A DNA stretch of 64,000 nucleotides from Dethiothermospora halolimnae (GCF_037577855.1 NZ_JBAKFX010000005.1:77548-141547), one strand, 5' to 3'; positions 17,262 through 26,303 are shown, counted from the stretch's first letter. Notes: generated by a model not told the origin, from the sequence alone. Numbers and translations are program-made.

Positions 17262-18089
17262 ATGATTTTTATTAAACTAAATAAAAAAATAATTATATTA
17301 TCTTTAATTATAACTATATTTATGTATCCTAAAACAATAGTTACAGTGATAAATATGGGAAAAGATGTTTATATAGCAAGGAAACTTAGTATCTATAAAA
17401 CAAAACCTAAAAGTCCAACTACCATTAGCAATGATAAAGCTAAAATTATCTTTATGTTTGATGGTGGTCATAAAAGTATTTATAGAGATGTTTATAAAAT
17501 AATGAATAAATATAATTATAAAGGTAACATACCAATTATTCCATCTATGATTGATGATAAAGAGCATTTGTCTTATCAACAACTCTCATCATTATATCTG
17601 GAAGGTTGGAATTTATTAAACCAGTCATATTATCATAAAAAAAATATGTACGATAAATGTAATGAACTTCTTTTAGATTTTGATAAAGGAAAGCAATGGA
17701 TGGACAATAGATACCTCGGTAAATTTAGTGACATGATAGTAGTACCTTATGGAGAAATTAATCCTTACCTTATTTACCAACTTAAAAATTCTGGATATAG
17801 TAATATCAGAACATCAGATAATATAATTGTTCTAAATAGTAGAAAAATTCAATATTTACCAGTAACTACTATACACTTATTGTCAAGTCTAACCGTTAAT
17901 GAAGTAAAAGATAAACTCTTAGAAGATTATAGTAAGAATAATATCTTTATTCTTGTTCTGAATAAAATTAAATATAATAATGATGAATATTACTTAAGCT
18001 ATAGTAAAAAAGATTTTCAAAGTATTATTAAATTTATATATGAAAATAATGATAAATTTCAAGTTATAACTTACTCTCAATTATTCTAA
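17262..18089 (+). CDS. Degenerate NodB/polysaccharide deacetylase-like protein
   Basis: A 275-residue protein with an N-terminal signal anchor (about residues 8-28). The segment IIFMFDGGHKSIYRDVYKIM aligns with the NodB opening, where the catalytic motif is FDDG; here it is FDGG. The second metal motif, normally SHxxxH, reads NQSYYH, losing the first His. The fold is therefore likely but deacetylase activity is doubtful; a binding or non-catalytic role is possible. Last gene of the polysaccharide operon. The ribosome site AGGGG touches the ATG, so the start is uncertain. Confidence 0.65.
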   Translation: MIFIKLNKKIIILSLIITIFMYPKTIVTVINMGKDVYIARKLSIYKTKPKSPTTISNDKAKIIFMFDGGHKSIYRDVYKIMNKYNYKGNIPIIPSMIDDKEHLSYQQLSSLYLEGWNLLNQSYYHKKNMYDKCNELLLDFDKGKQWMDNRYLGKFSDMIVVPYGEINPYLIYQLKNSGYSNIRTSDNIIVLNSRKIQYLPVTTIHLLSSLTVNEVKDKLLEDYSKNNIFILVLNKIKYNNDEYYLSYSKKDFQSIIKFIYENNDKFQVITYSQLF

Positions 18090-18154
18090 AAGACAGGCAA
18101 ACATTTTTATACTATACAGTGTAACTTATTGATTTTATAATTTATTCTTAGTAT

Positions 18155-18192
18155 AAAAAACTGTTTAGGAATATATTCCTAAACAGTTTTTT
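18155..18192. terminator. Bidirectional terminator between the polysaccharide operon and htpG
   Basis: AAAAAACTGTTTAGGAATAT and its complement form a perfect stem with A and T tracts on both sides. Confidence 0.92.
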
Positions 18193-18221
18193 ATTATATT
18201 GTAAAATAATGTATATAAACT

Positions 18222-20099
18222 TTATTTCATAATTTTAGAGATATTATTTGAAAACTCTATAGGATCATCTATTGGTAACCCTTCAATTAATAATGCCTGA
18301 TTATACAATAAGTCTGTATATAATTTAAGTTTGTCATTATCCTTTTCATAGGCATCCTTTAATGAATTAAACACCTCATGATTAACGTTTATTTCTAATA
18401 TTTTATCGGCTTGAACTTCTTGATTATTGGGCATTGATTTTAATATTTTTTCCATTTCTATGGATACCTCTCCATCATTAGCCAAACACACAAGGTGATT
18501 TTTTAATCTTTTTGATGCTCTAACCTCTTTTACTTTACCATCTAGTATATTCTTCATTTTTTCAAATAATTCTTTACTCTCTTTATCTTTACCCTCAGAG
18601 CTATTTTCGTTTTCTTCAGAGTCTATACCTAAATCTCCACTAGATACGGACTTAAATTCTTTGTCTTTATAGGACATTAACATTTTTATAGTAAACTCAT
18701 CTATTTCATCAGTAAAGTATAGTATTTCATATCCTTTTTCCGATACCATTTCAGTTTGAGGTAATTTTTCAATTCTTTCCTTTGACTCCCCTGAAGCATA
18801 ATAGATGTACTTTTGATCTTCAGCCATCCTTGAAACATATTCATCTAGAGTTACCATTTTTTCTTCTTTAGAAGAATAATACATTAATAGGTCTTTTAAG
18901 AAATCTTTATTTGCCCCAAATTCTTCATATACACCATATTTTATCTGTCTACCAAAGGATTTATAGAACTTCTCATATTTATCCCTTTCATTTTTTAGCA
19001 TTTTTTCTAATTGGCTCTTAATTTTTTTCTTAATATTTTTAGCTATAACTTTTAACTGTCTATCATGTTGCAGCATTTCTCTAGATATATTAAGGGATAA
19101 ATCTTCAGAATCCACCATCCCCTTAACAAAACTAAAGTAATCAGGAAGAAGATCTTGACATTTATTCATTATTAATACTCCATTTGAATATAGCTCTAGA
19201 CCCTTTTCATACTCCTTTGTATAATAATCAAATGGGATATTTTCAGGAATGAATAATATAGAATTATATCTTACAAGACCATCAGCTTTAATATGTATAT
19301 GCTTTAATGGTTTATCAAATCCATAGTGCTTTTCGGCATAGAAATTTTCATAGTCTTCATCAGTAAGTTGTGATTTATTCTTTTTCCATATTGGGACCAT
19401 ACTATTTATAACTTTCTCTTCAGTTACATCTTCATACTCATCTTCTGCTCCCTCTTTAAGTTTGCTTTCAGTTATATCCATTTTGATTGGATAACTAATG
19501 AAGTCAGAGTATTTTTTTATAATGGATTTTAGTTTATATTCCTCTAGATACTCATCATAATTCTCATCTTCTGTATTTTCTTTTATTTTTAATATAATAT
19601 CTGTTCCAAAGGAATCCTTATCACACTCTTTAATAGTATATCCTTCTGCCCCTTCTGAATGCCATCTATACCCTTTGTCACTGCCAAAAGGTCTAGTTAT
19701 AACAGTTACATCTTCAGACACCATAAATGCGGAGTAAAAACCAACACCAAATTGTCCTATGATATCATGGCCATCTTTCATCTCATTTTCACTTTTAAAT
19801 GCTAAAGACCCACTTTTAGCAATAGTTCCTAGATTATTTTCAAGTTCCTCTTTTGTCATACCTATCCCTGTATCAGAGACCTTTAATATTCTTTTTTCTT
19901 TGTTTGGTGTTACTTTTATATAATAATTTTCTTTATTAAACGTTAATGAATCATCAGTCAACTCTTTATAATACATTTTATCCATGGCATCACTGGCATT
20001 GGAAATTAACTCCCTTAAAAAAATCTCCTTATGGGTATAAATAGAATTAATCATCATATCCAATAATCGTTTTGATTCTGTCTTAAATTCTTTTTTCAT
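18222..20099 (-). CDS. htpG: Molecular chaperone HtpG (Hsp90)
   Basis: HtpG is the bacterial Hsp90, an ATP-driven dimeric cytosolic chaperone. The 625-residue product has the GHKL ATPase domain (RELISNASDAMDK, DTGIGMTKEEL, GQFGVGFYSAF), the middle domain (NISREMLQ) and a shorter C-terminal dimerisation region. Length fits the family. An acidic insert of about 25 residues (SGDLGIDSEENENSSEGKD) lies before the C-terminal domain, a common clostridial variation. It is preceded by a sigma-A promoter and a perfect CIRCE element, so HrcA should repress it. Confidence 0.97.
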   Translation of the reverse strand: MKKEFKTESKRLLDMMINSIYTHKEIFLRELISNASDAMDKMYYKELTDDSLTFNKENYYIKVTPNKEKRILKVSDTGIGMTKEELENNLGTIAKSGSLAFKSENEMKDGHDIIGQFGVGFYSAFMVSEDVTVITRPFGSDKGYRWHSEGAEGYTIKECDKDSFGTDIILKIKENTEDENYDEYLEEYKLKSIIKKYSDFISYPIKMDITESKLKEGAEDEYEDVTEEKVINSMVPIWKKNKSQLTDEDYENFYAEKHYGFDKPLKHIHIKADGLVRYNSILFIPENIPFDYYTKEYEKGLELYSNGVLIMNKCQDLLPDYFSFVKGMVDSEDLSLNISREMLQHDRQLKVIAKNIKKKIKSQLEKMLKNERDKYEKFYKSFGRQIKYGVYEEFGANKDFLKDLLMYYSSKEEKMVTLDEYVSRMAEDQKYIYYASGESKERIEKLPQTEMVSEKGYEILYFTDEIDEFTIKMLMSYKDKEFKSVSSGDLGIDSEENENSSEGKDKESKELFEKMKNILDGKVKEVRASKRLKNHLVCLANDGEVSIEMEKILKSMPNNQEVQADKILEINVNHEVFNSLKDAYEKDNDKLKLYTDLLYNQALLIEGLPIDDPIEFSNNISKIMK

Positions 20100-20180
20100 T
20101 GCGTTTCTCTCCCTTCATAAAATTGGGGAATGAATTCCCCTCTACATTACCGAGGTTTATCCCCTATGATTAGATATAAG

Positions 20181-20208
20181 TAGCTTCGAATTCATTCGAA
20201 GGTTACCT
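20181..20208. repeat. Small hairpin repeat, copy 1
   Basis: CTTCGAAT-TC-ATTCGAAG forms an 8-bp stem within the htpG leader, followed by GTTACC. A second copy at 29011-29038 differs by a compensated base pair. Confidence 0.6.
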
Positions 20209-20219
20209 AAAAAAAATAG

Positions 20220-20246
20220 TTAGCACTCTATAATAATGAGTGCTAA
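20220..20246 (-). promoter_or_regulatory. CIRCE operator (HrcA site) of htpG
   Basis: TTAGCACTC-N9-GAGTGCTAA matches the CIRCE consensus at every arm position. It lies just downstream of the -10 box at 20251-20256, overlapping the expected transcription start, about 120 bp before the htpG start codon. In many Gram-positives htpG is not in the HrcA regulon, so this is of some note. Confidence 0.97.
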
Positions 20247-20250
20247 TTAT

Positions 20251-20279
20251 TATATAACACATTATTATTCCTATGTCAA
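20251..20279 (-). promoter_or_regulatory. Sigma-A promoter of htpG
   Basis: On the minus strand TTGACA, a 17-bp spacer and TATATA are immediately upstream of the CIRCE element. Confidence 0.85.
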
Positions 20280-20377
20280 TAAATTCAATTTTTTTATTAC
20301 CCTTACGTGATTCATTTAGTATTATAATCTCAATTTATGAAAGAATATAGATAACATTATAGAAAGGAGGTTTTTCA

Positions 20378-20596
20378 ATGTCAAAAAAGTTTATTAATCC
20401 CAATGCTAGAAAAGCTTTAGAAGAAATGAAAGCTGAGATAGCCAATGAACTCGGTATAGTACATGAGGAAAATGTCGACGGGGGAAATAAGACTTCTAGA
20501 AACAACGGTCATATTGGAGGTTCTTTAGGTGGTAATATGACTAAACGGCTAGTTGAAATGGGAGAAAATCAATTAATCAACCATAGAAATAATTAA
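20378..20596 (+). CDS. Alpha/beta-type small acid-soluble spore protein (SASP)
   Basis: A 72-residue DNA-binding protein that coats and protects forespore DNA. It has the two conserved SASP regions: KAEIANELGI, containing the GPR protease cleavage site after Glu, and GGSLGGNMTKRLVEMGE. The ribosome site AAAGGAGG is strong, as expected for an abundant spore product. A weak forespore-type promoter match (GTATT, 19 bp, GAATATA) lies upstream but its spacer is one base too long. It proves the source forms endospores. Confidence 0.96.
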   Translation: MSKKFINPNARKALEEMKAEIANELGIVHEENVDGGNKTSRNNGHIGGSLGGNMTKRLVEMGENQLINHRNN

Positions 20597-20602
20597 CCTA
20601 AT

Positions 20603-20637
20603 AAAAAGCCTGAGAAATTCCTTTCTCAAGCTTTTTA
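20603..20637. terminator. Bidirectional terminator between SASP and pepF
   Basis: AAAAAGC..TGAGAAA pairs with TTTCTCA..GCTTTTT across a 4-nt loop, with one internal mismatch. Confidence 0.9.
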
Positions 20638-20640
20638 TAT

Positions 20641-22452
20641 TTATTTTTTATTTATCTCCTCGGTCAATCTAATAATCTCATCTACCATATCACCAATGTA
20701 TTCTATGGTATTTAAAAGAGGTTTGTCTGTAGTTATATCAACTCCAGCCATTTTAGCAAGTTCAACAGGAGCCTTTGTTCCTCCTGCCTTTAATACATTT
20801 TTCCAATCCTCTACAGCCTTTTCCCCTTCATTTAATATTCTCTGACTTACTTCTGTAGCTACCGTTAGTCCCGCACTATAGGTGTAAGGATAAAGTCCCA
20901 TGTAGTAGTGGGGCTGTCTCATCCAAGTAAGTTCGGCCCCTTCATTTATAGTTACAGAATCTCCCCAGAACTTTTCCAATACTTCCTTCTTAAGTTCACT
21001 TAGTTTTTTAGCATGAACTGAGCCACCTTCATCAATTATCCTATACACTTCCCGTTGATATGCTGCTTCCAATAAATGGGTTACAAAGTTATGATAGTAT
21101 GTATTACTAATCATAGAAGATAATACCCATCTCTTAAATCTAGGATCATTTTCTTGTTTTATTAAATAATTAGTTAAAAGCATTTCATTTATTGTAGATG
21201 GTGCCTCAATAAAGTATAGTGATGGTGATTCATTAAAAAGATTATTGTGTTTTTGGGAAAACATGAAGTGACCTGCATGTCCTAACTCATGTACTAGAGT
21301 AAACACTTCGCTCATAAGACCATTCCAAGAAAGTAAAATATATGGATGTATTCCATAGGGTGTAGCACAGAATCCCCCTGTGGATTTACCCTTATTTTGA
21401 GCAAAATCAACCCATCTTTCATCATAAGACCTCATAACAAGATCAAGATAATCCTCACCCATAACTTCTAATGCACCTTTTATATACTTCTTAGACTCTT
21501 CTACAGTCACCTTAGGATCATAGTCTGGATCTATAGATACCTTTAGATCTGCAAAGGTCATTTCTTCTAATCCATATATTCTTTTTATAAGTTTTGCATA
21601 CTTTCTCATATGGGGGGCTAATTTCTCCATTATAACATCAATCTGTCTGTTATATAACTCCATATCTACTTTCTGATCAAATAATAAATAGTCAAATACA
21701 GAGTCAAAATTCTTCATACTAGACATAATTTTTTCTTTTTGTACTTGCGTTTGATATGCAGTGGCAATAGTATTTTCATATTCTTTTATCTTTTTTGAAA
21801 ATTCATCAAATGCCTCTCTTCTTACCTTAGTATCCTTATCTCCTTGATATGAGTTTTCAAATAATACAAAGCTAAGGGGATACTCTTTTCCATTTACATC
21901 AAATTTATCAAAATCCATGTCAGCTAACTTAGCTTGATTATATATGCTATATGGAGCATCTAATACTGGAGATAGACTAGCAAATGCCTTTTCCACTTCT
22001 GGATGTAATGTATGGGGTTTACTTCTTTTTATATCCTCAAGATAAACCTTATATTTGTCGGTATTATTTATAGCCTCTTCTAATACCTTATCGTCAACCT
22101 CCTTTAATTCACTTTCTATAAATGTTATTCTACTAAAACATTCTGATAATATACTATTATTTTTATTATATCTAGTTTGATTATCAACATCTGTTTGATC
22201 CACTGAAACTGCTAAAGAAGCATAACTCCCTGTTAACAATGCTTTTATATATAACTGTTCATATTCTTCTATACATTTTAAAATAATATTTACATTATTT
22301 AACTTACCTTTATATTTATTCTCTATTACCTTAGAACCTTCCACAGCTTCATTTAACGTTTGCTCATAGTCATCATCTGTTTTGAAAATATGGGATAAAT
22401 CCCAAGTTAATGATTTATCTACTTCACTTCTTTTCTTTAACTCATTACTCAC
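20641..22452 (-). CDS. pepF: Oligoendopeptidase F (M3B metallopeptidase)
   Basis: A 603-residue cytosolic zinc endopeptidase that degrades short peptides of about 7-17 residues. The zinc site is intact: TLVHELGHAGHF (HExxH) with a downstream Glu in NEMLLTNYL. The N-terminal oligopeptidase domain (about residues 115-185) and C-terminal PHYYMGLYPYTYSAG match PepF. Length is normal. The gene ends at the SASP-side terminator and is monocistronic. Confidence 0.95.
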   Translation of the reverse strand: MSNELKKRSEVDKSLTWDLSHIFKTDDDYEQTLNEAVEGSKVIENKYKGKLNNVNIILKCIEEYEQLYIKALLTGSYASLAVSVDQTDVDNQTRYNKNNSILSECFSRITFIESELKEVDDKVLEEAINNTDKYKVYLEDIKRSKPHTLHPEVEKAFASLSPVLDAPYSIYNQAKLADMDFDKFDVNGKEYPLSFVLFENSYQGDKDTKVRREAFDEFSKKIKEYENTIATAYQTQVQKEKIMSSMKNFDSVFDYLLFDQKVDMELYNRQIDVIMEKLAPHMRKYAKLIKRIYGLEEMTFADLKVSIDPDYDPKVTVEESKKYIKGALEVMGEDYLDLVMRSYDERWVDFAQNKGKSTGGFCATPYGIHPYILLSWNGLMSEVFTLVHELGHAGHFMFSQKHNNLFNESPSLYFIEAPSTINEMLLTNYLIKQENDPRFKRWVLSSMISNTYYHNFVTHLLEAAYQREVYRIIDEGGSVHAKKLSELKKEVLEKFWGDSVTINEGAELTWMRQPHYYMGLYPYTYSAGLTVATEVSQRILNEGEKAVEDWKNVLKAGGTKAPVELAKMAGVDITTDKPLLNTIEYIGDMVDEIIRLTEEINKK

Positions 22453-22542
22453 ATTAATCTCCCCTTCTTAATATATTTATTCTATATATTTAAGTTCTTT
22501 ATTTAGCATTATGTTTCCTTCTTTATTTATTTTTTATATGAA

Positions 22543-22582
22543 AAATACTACATCTTAGATTATAATTTAAGATGTAGTATTT
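22543..22582 (-). terminator. Terminator of the ECF sigma/ABC operon
   Basis: AAATACTACATCTTA pairs perfectly with its complement across a 10-nt loop, with a T tract on the minus strand. Confidence 0.85.
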
Positions 22583-22659
22583 CTTATAAGATTAATAATT
22601 ATCTTTTATTATATTGTTTCTTTACATTTAATGTCAACATTTCTCTTATATACTTTCTA

Positions 22660-23298
22660 TTAACCTTTAATACCCTTTCTATTTATCATTACAAAGTTTA
22701 AAATTAAAAACATTAATATCAATATTAATATATTATACTTATTACTAAAATTCCCTTTTATAAGACTAAGAACAAAAAACTCTTTAGTATATTTTCCCAA
22801 TGTGAAAAATTCAAATGCAAAGTAACTAAAGGAAACTAAATATCCTGCTGAAAGTTTTTCTGTAATATTTGCTACAGTTAATCCTATCATCCCAAAATAT
22901 ACAGAAGAAATGAAAATTCCAAAAGTTACCTTCCAAATAGAAAATATCCCTCCTTGTAATCGTGCAATTAAAATAATACCTAGTATCATCATAAAAATTA
23001 ATGTCATTATTAATACTAATCTAATTACAAATATAAACAAATTAGATACTTCCCTTATATAAATTAGTTGTTCTACATTGTTCTCCTCTTCTATCCTACC
23101 TATATAAGTAAGCAAAATTACACCTAATATTGGTAAATACATTTCTCCTATTCTAGATATTTCTCCATATGAAAGTCTTTTAAGGCTAAATAAAGCAGGT
23201 GTCAGTAATATTATTATAAAAGCAGCTAAAATATTCAGATTACAAAGAATTTTTATATTATATCTACCCAGTTCTTTTCTTGATCGTAAAAAATTCAT
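22660..23298 (-). CDS. ABC transporter permease-like membrane protein
   Basis: The 212-residue product is mostly membrane, with about six hydrophobic segments (for example AAFIIILLTPALFSL and LILIMTLIFMMILGIIL). It has no recognised motif, but its place after an ABC ATPase and a larger permease supports the role of second permease subunit. ATG at 23298 lies directly after GGGGAG and within the end of the previous gene (35-bp overlap), indicating coupling. The TTG at 23322 is less likely. Confidence 0.7.
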   Translation of the reverse strand: MNFLRSRKELGRYNIKILCNLNILAAFIIILLTPALFSLKRLSYGEISRIGEMYLPILGVILLTYIGRIEEENNVEQLIYIREVSNLFIFVIRLVLIMTLIFMMILGIILIARLQGGIFSIWKVTFGIFISSVYFGMIGLTVANITEKLSAGYLVSFSYFAFEFFTLGKYTKEFFVLSLIKGNFSNKYNILILILMFLILNFVMINRKGIKG

Positions 23299-24433
23299 CT
23301 CCCCTACCCCTTTTCCACTCAAATACTAATACTGAAATTATTAATATAGCTATTGACAATATTACATAAAAAATCCTATTAGTGATAATCTGTGGTCTCC
23401 ACTGAATATACTGTTCATATTTTCCTGAGCTATTAAATCTAATCATAAATTTATCTAAACCATAATCCCCTGATAAAGGTAAAACCGACCTACTAAATAG
23501 AATAAATTGAAATGGAATTGCTACTATTCCATTTCCAAATACTATAGATATAATAAACCCAATCGATAAAGTAAATAATATTGTAGGAACTATCCATATA
23601 ATTGTATACTTGTAAAACGCAAAATAATCTATCGTATAATTATTAATACTAGCTATCTTAGTAAACATTATAGTAGCATGGGTAGCTACAACAATATAAC
23701 CAATAAAAACACTAACAAATAACCCTATATATTTTGCTAATATATATTTAAAAGATGAAATCTTCCTACTATATATTAAGCCATCCATTTTACTTCTTTT
23801 ATCCCTAGTAATAACAAAAGCCGATAAAAATATTAAGTATATACCTGCAGTTATCCCCATATAATCGGCAAATAACCTTCCATATCCCCTTGTTAGTTTA
23901 TCCTTTTCCATTAGAATATTAAAATTTTCTAGTGCTTCTTCGTAGGATAATCTTTTTCTTGTAATCATATATCTATATTCCGAATCATAATATGTATCAC
24001 CTCCTAGTTTTTTATCAACTTCTTCCATTAAATCTAAATAATCTTCATATGTTATATCTATTTTTAAGCCTTTTTCTTGATATCCATCAATAGATATTTT
24101 TTTCATGGTTTTTTTTAGAAAATCTATTTGTTCTTGTGATAACTTTACAGTTTTATTCATAACAGTACCATGTATTAATGTCTCTTTATTTTTATAATCC
24201 CTGTATAAAGAGGAATACACTGATTTCATTTCTTCCATATGACTCACATCATATGTATATCCATAATAATTATTATATCCATTTTCTTTATTAGGTGGTG
24301 TAGGTTTGATAGAATCTGGTAAATCCCCTATAAATTGAGTATGATAAGAAAATATTAAAATAATTATAAATAAATAAAATGTTATACTTTTAAATTGTTG
24401 TTTTATTTCTTTGCCTATTAATTCAAAAAACAT
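23264..24433 (-). CDS. ABC-2 type transporter permease
   Basis: 389 residues. One N-terminal transmembrane segment (FYLFIIILIFSY), a large extracytoplasmic domain (about residues 35-190), then five or more segments with AGIYLIFLSAFVITRDKRSKMDGLIYS, a typical ABC-2 permease passage. The substrate is unknown; such systems export peptides or lipids or give antimicrobial resistance. It starts 2 bp after the ATPase gene stop with ribosome site GGGGGTG. Confidence 0.8.
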   Translation of the reverse strand: MFFELIGKEIKQQFKSITFYLFIIILIFSYHTQFIGDLPDSIKPTPPNKENGYNNYYGYTYDVSHMEEMKSVYSSLYRDYKNKETLIHGTVMNKTVKLSQEQIDFLKKTMKKISIDGYQEKGLKIDITYEDYLDLMEEVDKKLGGDTYYDSEYRYMITRKRLSYEEALENFNILMEKDKLTRGYGRLFADYMGITAGIYLIFLSAFVITRDKRSKMDGLIYSRKISSFKYILAKYIGLFVSVFIGYIVVATHATIMFTKIASINNYTIDYFAFYKYTIIWIVPTILFTLSIGFIISIVFGNGIVAIPFQFILFSRSVLPLSGDYGLDKFMIRFNSSGKYEQYIQWRPQIITNRIFYVILSIAILIISVLVFEWKRGRGDEFFTIKKRTG

Positions 24434-24435
24434 AT

Positions 24436-25299
24436 CTACACCCCCTTAACCAATTTCATATAAGCATCTTCTATAGATGGTTTAACCAATTTAGCTTCAT
24501 TTATGGGCTTATCCTTTGATAAGAACCTAGTTTTTATTAATTGGCCTTCAGATACAGTGGATATTATGGTATAATCCCTTCTTATACTATCCAAATTTTC
24601 CCTATGCATGTTTGCAGTCCACACACTTTCTTCTGCCGTTTTTATAAGCTCATTGGACTTCCCACTATATAATAAGCTACCCTCTTTCAATATAGCTAGA
24701 TTCTCACATGTAAATTCAACATCTTCTACTATATGGGTGGATAGTATTACTATTCTATCATCAGAAAAATCCCTAAGTAAATTCCTAAAGTGTATCCTTT
24801 CCTCAGGATCAAGTCCCGCTGTAGGTTCATCTACAATTAATAGTTTAGGATTATTTAATAATGCTTGAGCTATTCCCAGTCTTCTTTTCATCCCACCAGA
24901 TAAAGCTTTGACTTTAGTCTTTAAATGATTTTCCAAATTTACTTTTTCTAATAATTCCATTATTAAACTCCTTCTTTTGGACTTTGGAGTAATTTTTGAA
25001 AGTAGTGCTAAATAATCCATTGTTTCATATACGTTCATAGATGGATATACTGAAAACTCTTGAGGAAGATATCCCACTATTTTTCTTATTTCCTTTTTAT
25101 TTGTTATATTTATATCATTTATATAAATCTCACCTTCAGACTTTTGTGTTAATGTGGTTAATATTTTGATCAAAGTGGTTTTACCTGCACCATTTGGTCC
25201 TAATAATCCTAACATTCCCTTATTTATTTCTAAGTTAATATCCTTTAACGCAAAGTTACTTCCATATTTTTTACTTAATGATTTTATACTTATCTTCAT
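24436..25299 (-). CDS. ABC transporter ATP-binding protein
   Basis: 287 residues with every ABC motif: Walker A GPNGAGKTT (about residue 35), Q-loop YLPQEFS, signature LSGGMKRR, Walker B LLIVDEPTAGLDP and the H-loop STH. The C-terminal extension (about 215-287) is the DUF4162-like tail found in drug/bacteriocin-type exporters. ATG follows GGAGGTGATCTATAA; that TAA is the stop of the preceding small gene, so the genes abut. Confidence 0.92.
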   Translation of the reverse strand: MKISIKSLSKKYGSNFALKDINLEINKGMLGLLGPNGAGKTTLIKILTTLTQKSEGEIYINDINITNKKEIRKIVGYLPQEFSVYPSMNVYETMDYLALLSKITPKSKRRSLIMELLEKVNLENHLKTKVKALSGGMKRRLGIAQALLNNPKLLIVDEPTAGLDPEERIHFRNLLRDFSDDRIVILSTHIVEDVEFTCENLAILKEGSLLYSGKSNELIKTAEESVWTANMHRENLDSIRRDYTIISTVSEGQLIKTRFLSKDKPINEAKLVKPSIEDAYMKLVKGV

Positions 25300-25593
25300 T
25301 TATAGATCACCTCCAAATAAACTAGAGTTTAATATTCTTTCATATAAAGTGCCTATGGCTAAAATAAAACTAATAATATACTCTAAAGTAACATTTTCCC
25401 TCATCATAACTAGGACTAAACAAACTGTAACTATTGTTATTGGAATAAAAGTTATAACTATTTTTTTATTTCTTTTCCTAATTTTTTTTCTATTTTCCTT
25501 TACCTTTTCTTCTTCCCATTTTTTATATTCTAAATATCTTACCTTATTCCAAACACCTTGTAAAAAATCTTTATTATTCTTTTCATCATACAT
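25300..25593 (-). CDS. Small basic membrane protein beside an ECF sigma factor
   Basis: I do not recognise this 97-residue protein. It has a very basic N-terminal half (KENRKKIRKRNKK) followed by one or two transmembrane segments (VITFIPITIVTVCLVLVMM; LEYIISFILAIGTL). Position between an ECF sigma factor and its ABC operon, with a 2-bp gap to the sigma gene, is where anti-sigma factors or co-regulators usually occur. No zinc-binding anti-sigma motif (HxxxCxxC) is present, so the role is inferred from context only. Confidence 0.6.
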   Translation of the reverse strand: MYDEKNNKDFLQGVWNKVRYLEYKKWEEEKVKENRKKIRKRNKKIVITFIPITIVTVCLVLVMMRENVTLEYIISFILAIGTLYERILNSSLFGGDL

Positions 25594-25595
25594 AA

Positions 25596-26120
25596 CTAAA
25601 CCTCCCCTTCTAAAAGGTTTTTAAGTTTTTTTCTAGCACGATAAATAAGTATTTTCACTTGAGTCATATTTTTATTCATAATCTTAGCAATTTCCTTATA
25701 ACTTAGTTCTTCATACTCCACCAAATATATTGCCATACGATAATCCATTTTCATTTGATTAATTTTTTCTATAACTGTATTTTTTCTATCTTTATTAAAA
25801 AATGATTTCTCCGGTGTATCTTCAGTGGTTAAACTAATTTCTTTAACGGGAATACTATGATTTTTTCGTATATAATCTACAGATTTATTTCTTATAATCG
25901 AATAAAGGTATGATTTAAAAGAATACTTAGGATCATATCTGTCTCTATAGACATATATCTCAGCAAAACTTTCCTGTACAATATCCTCTGCAAGATAGTA
26001 ATCATGAAGATATTTTTTTGCAAAGTTGATTCCCTTCTGTCTATATTTTATGATTAAGTTTTCAAAACTTTTGGGATTTCCAGATTTAAAGCCCTCTAAT
26101 AATATTTTATCTTCATTCAT
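25596..26120 (-). CDS. RNA polymerase sigma factor, ECF subfamily
   Basis: 174 residues with sigma region 2 (FAKKYLHDYYLAEDIVQESF, then YLYSIIRNKSVDYIRK) and region 4 (MAIYLVEYEELSYKEIAKIM and a helix-turn-helix ending YRARKKLK). ECF factors direct polymerase to a few stress or envelope promoters, often including their own. First gene of a five-gene operon with a small membrane protein and an ABC exporter. The cue is unknown; antibiotic or envelope stress is likely by analogy. Confidence 0.92.
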   Translation of the reverse strand: MNEDKILLEGFKSGNPKSFENLIIKYRQKGINFAKKYLHDYYLAEDIVQESFAEIYVYRDRYDPKYSFKSYLYSIIRNKSVDYIRKNHSIPVKEISLTTEDTPEKSFFNKDRKNTVIEKINQMKMDYRMAIYLVEYEELSYKEIAKIMNKNMTQVKILIYRARKKLKNLLEGEV

Positions 26121-26224
26121 CTTGCCACCTCACTTTTCATTTCATCCTATATTCGTATTTTATAATAAAAAGTTACAGTTAAATTTATATTTTATAAATT
26201 TTTTATCATTTATAGTATAATTTT

Positions 26225-26284
26225 CTTCTAAACATGAAACAACCACCATCCTAATTAGGATGATGGTTGTTTCATGTTTAGAAG
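26225..26284. terminator. 60-bp near-perfect palindrome
   Basis: Thirty base pairs with a single mismatch, centred on CCTAATTAGG. It lies 5' of the ECF sigma gene and, before the IS inserted, directly 3' of the GNAT gene, for which it is the probable terminator. There is no strong T tract beyond the stem, so it may act through its length. Confidence 0.65.
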
Positions 26285-26294
26285 CTATTTCTTT

Positions 26295-26303
26295 AATAAA
26301 TCT
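26295..26303. repeat. Target site duplication, left copy
   Basis: AATAAATCT directly abuts the left inverted repeat; the identical 9 bp abut the right end at 27742-27750. Confidence 0.92.
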
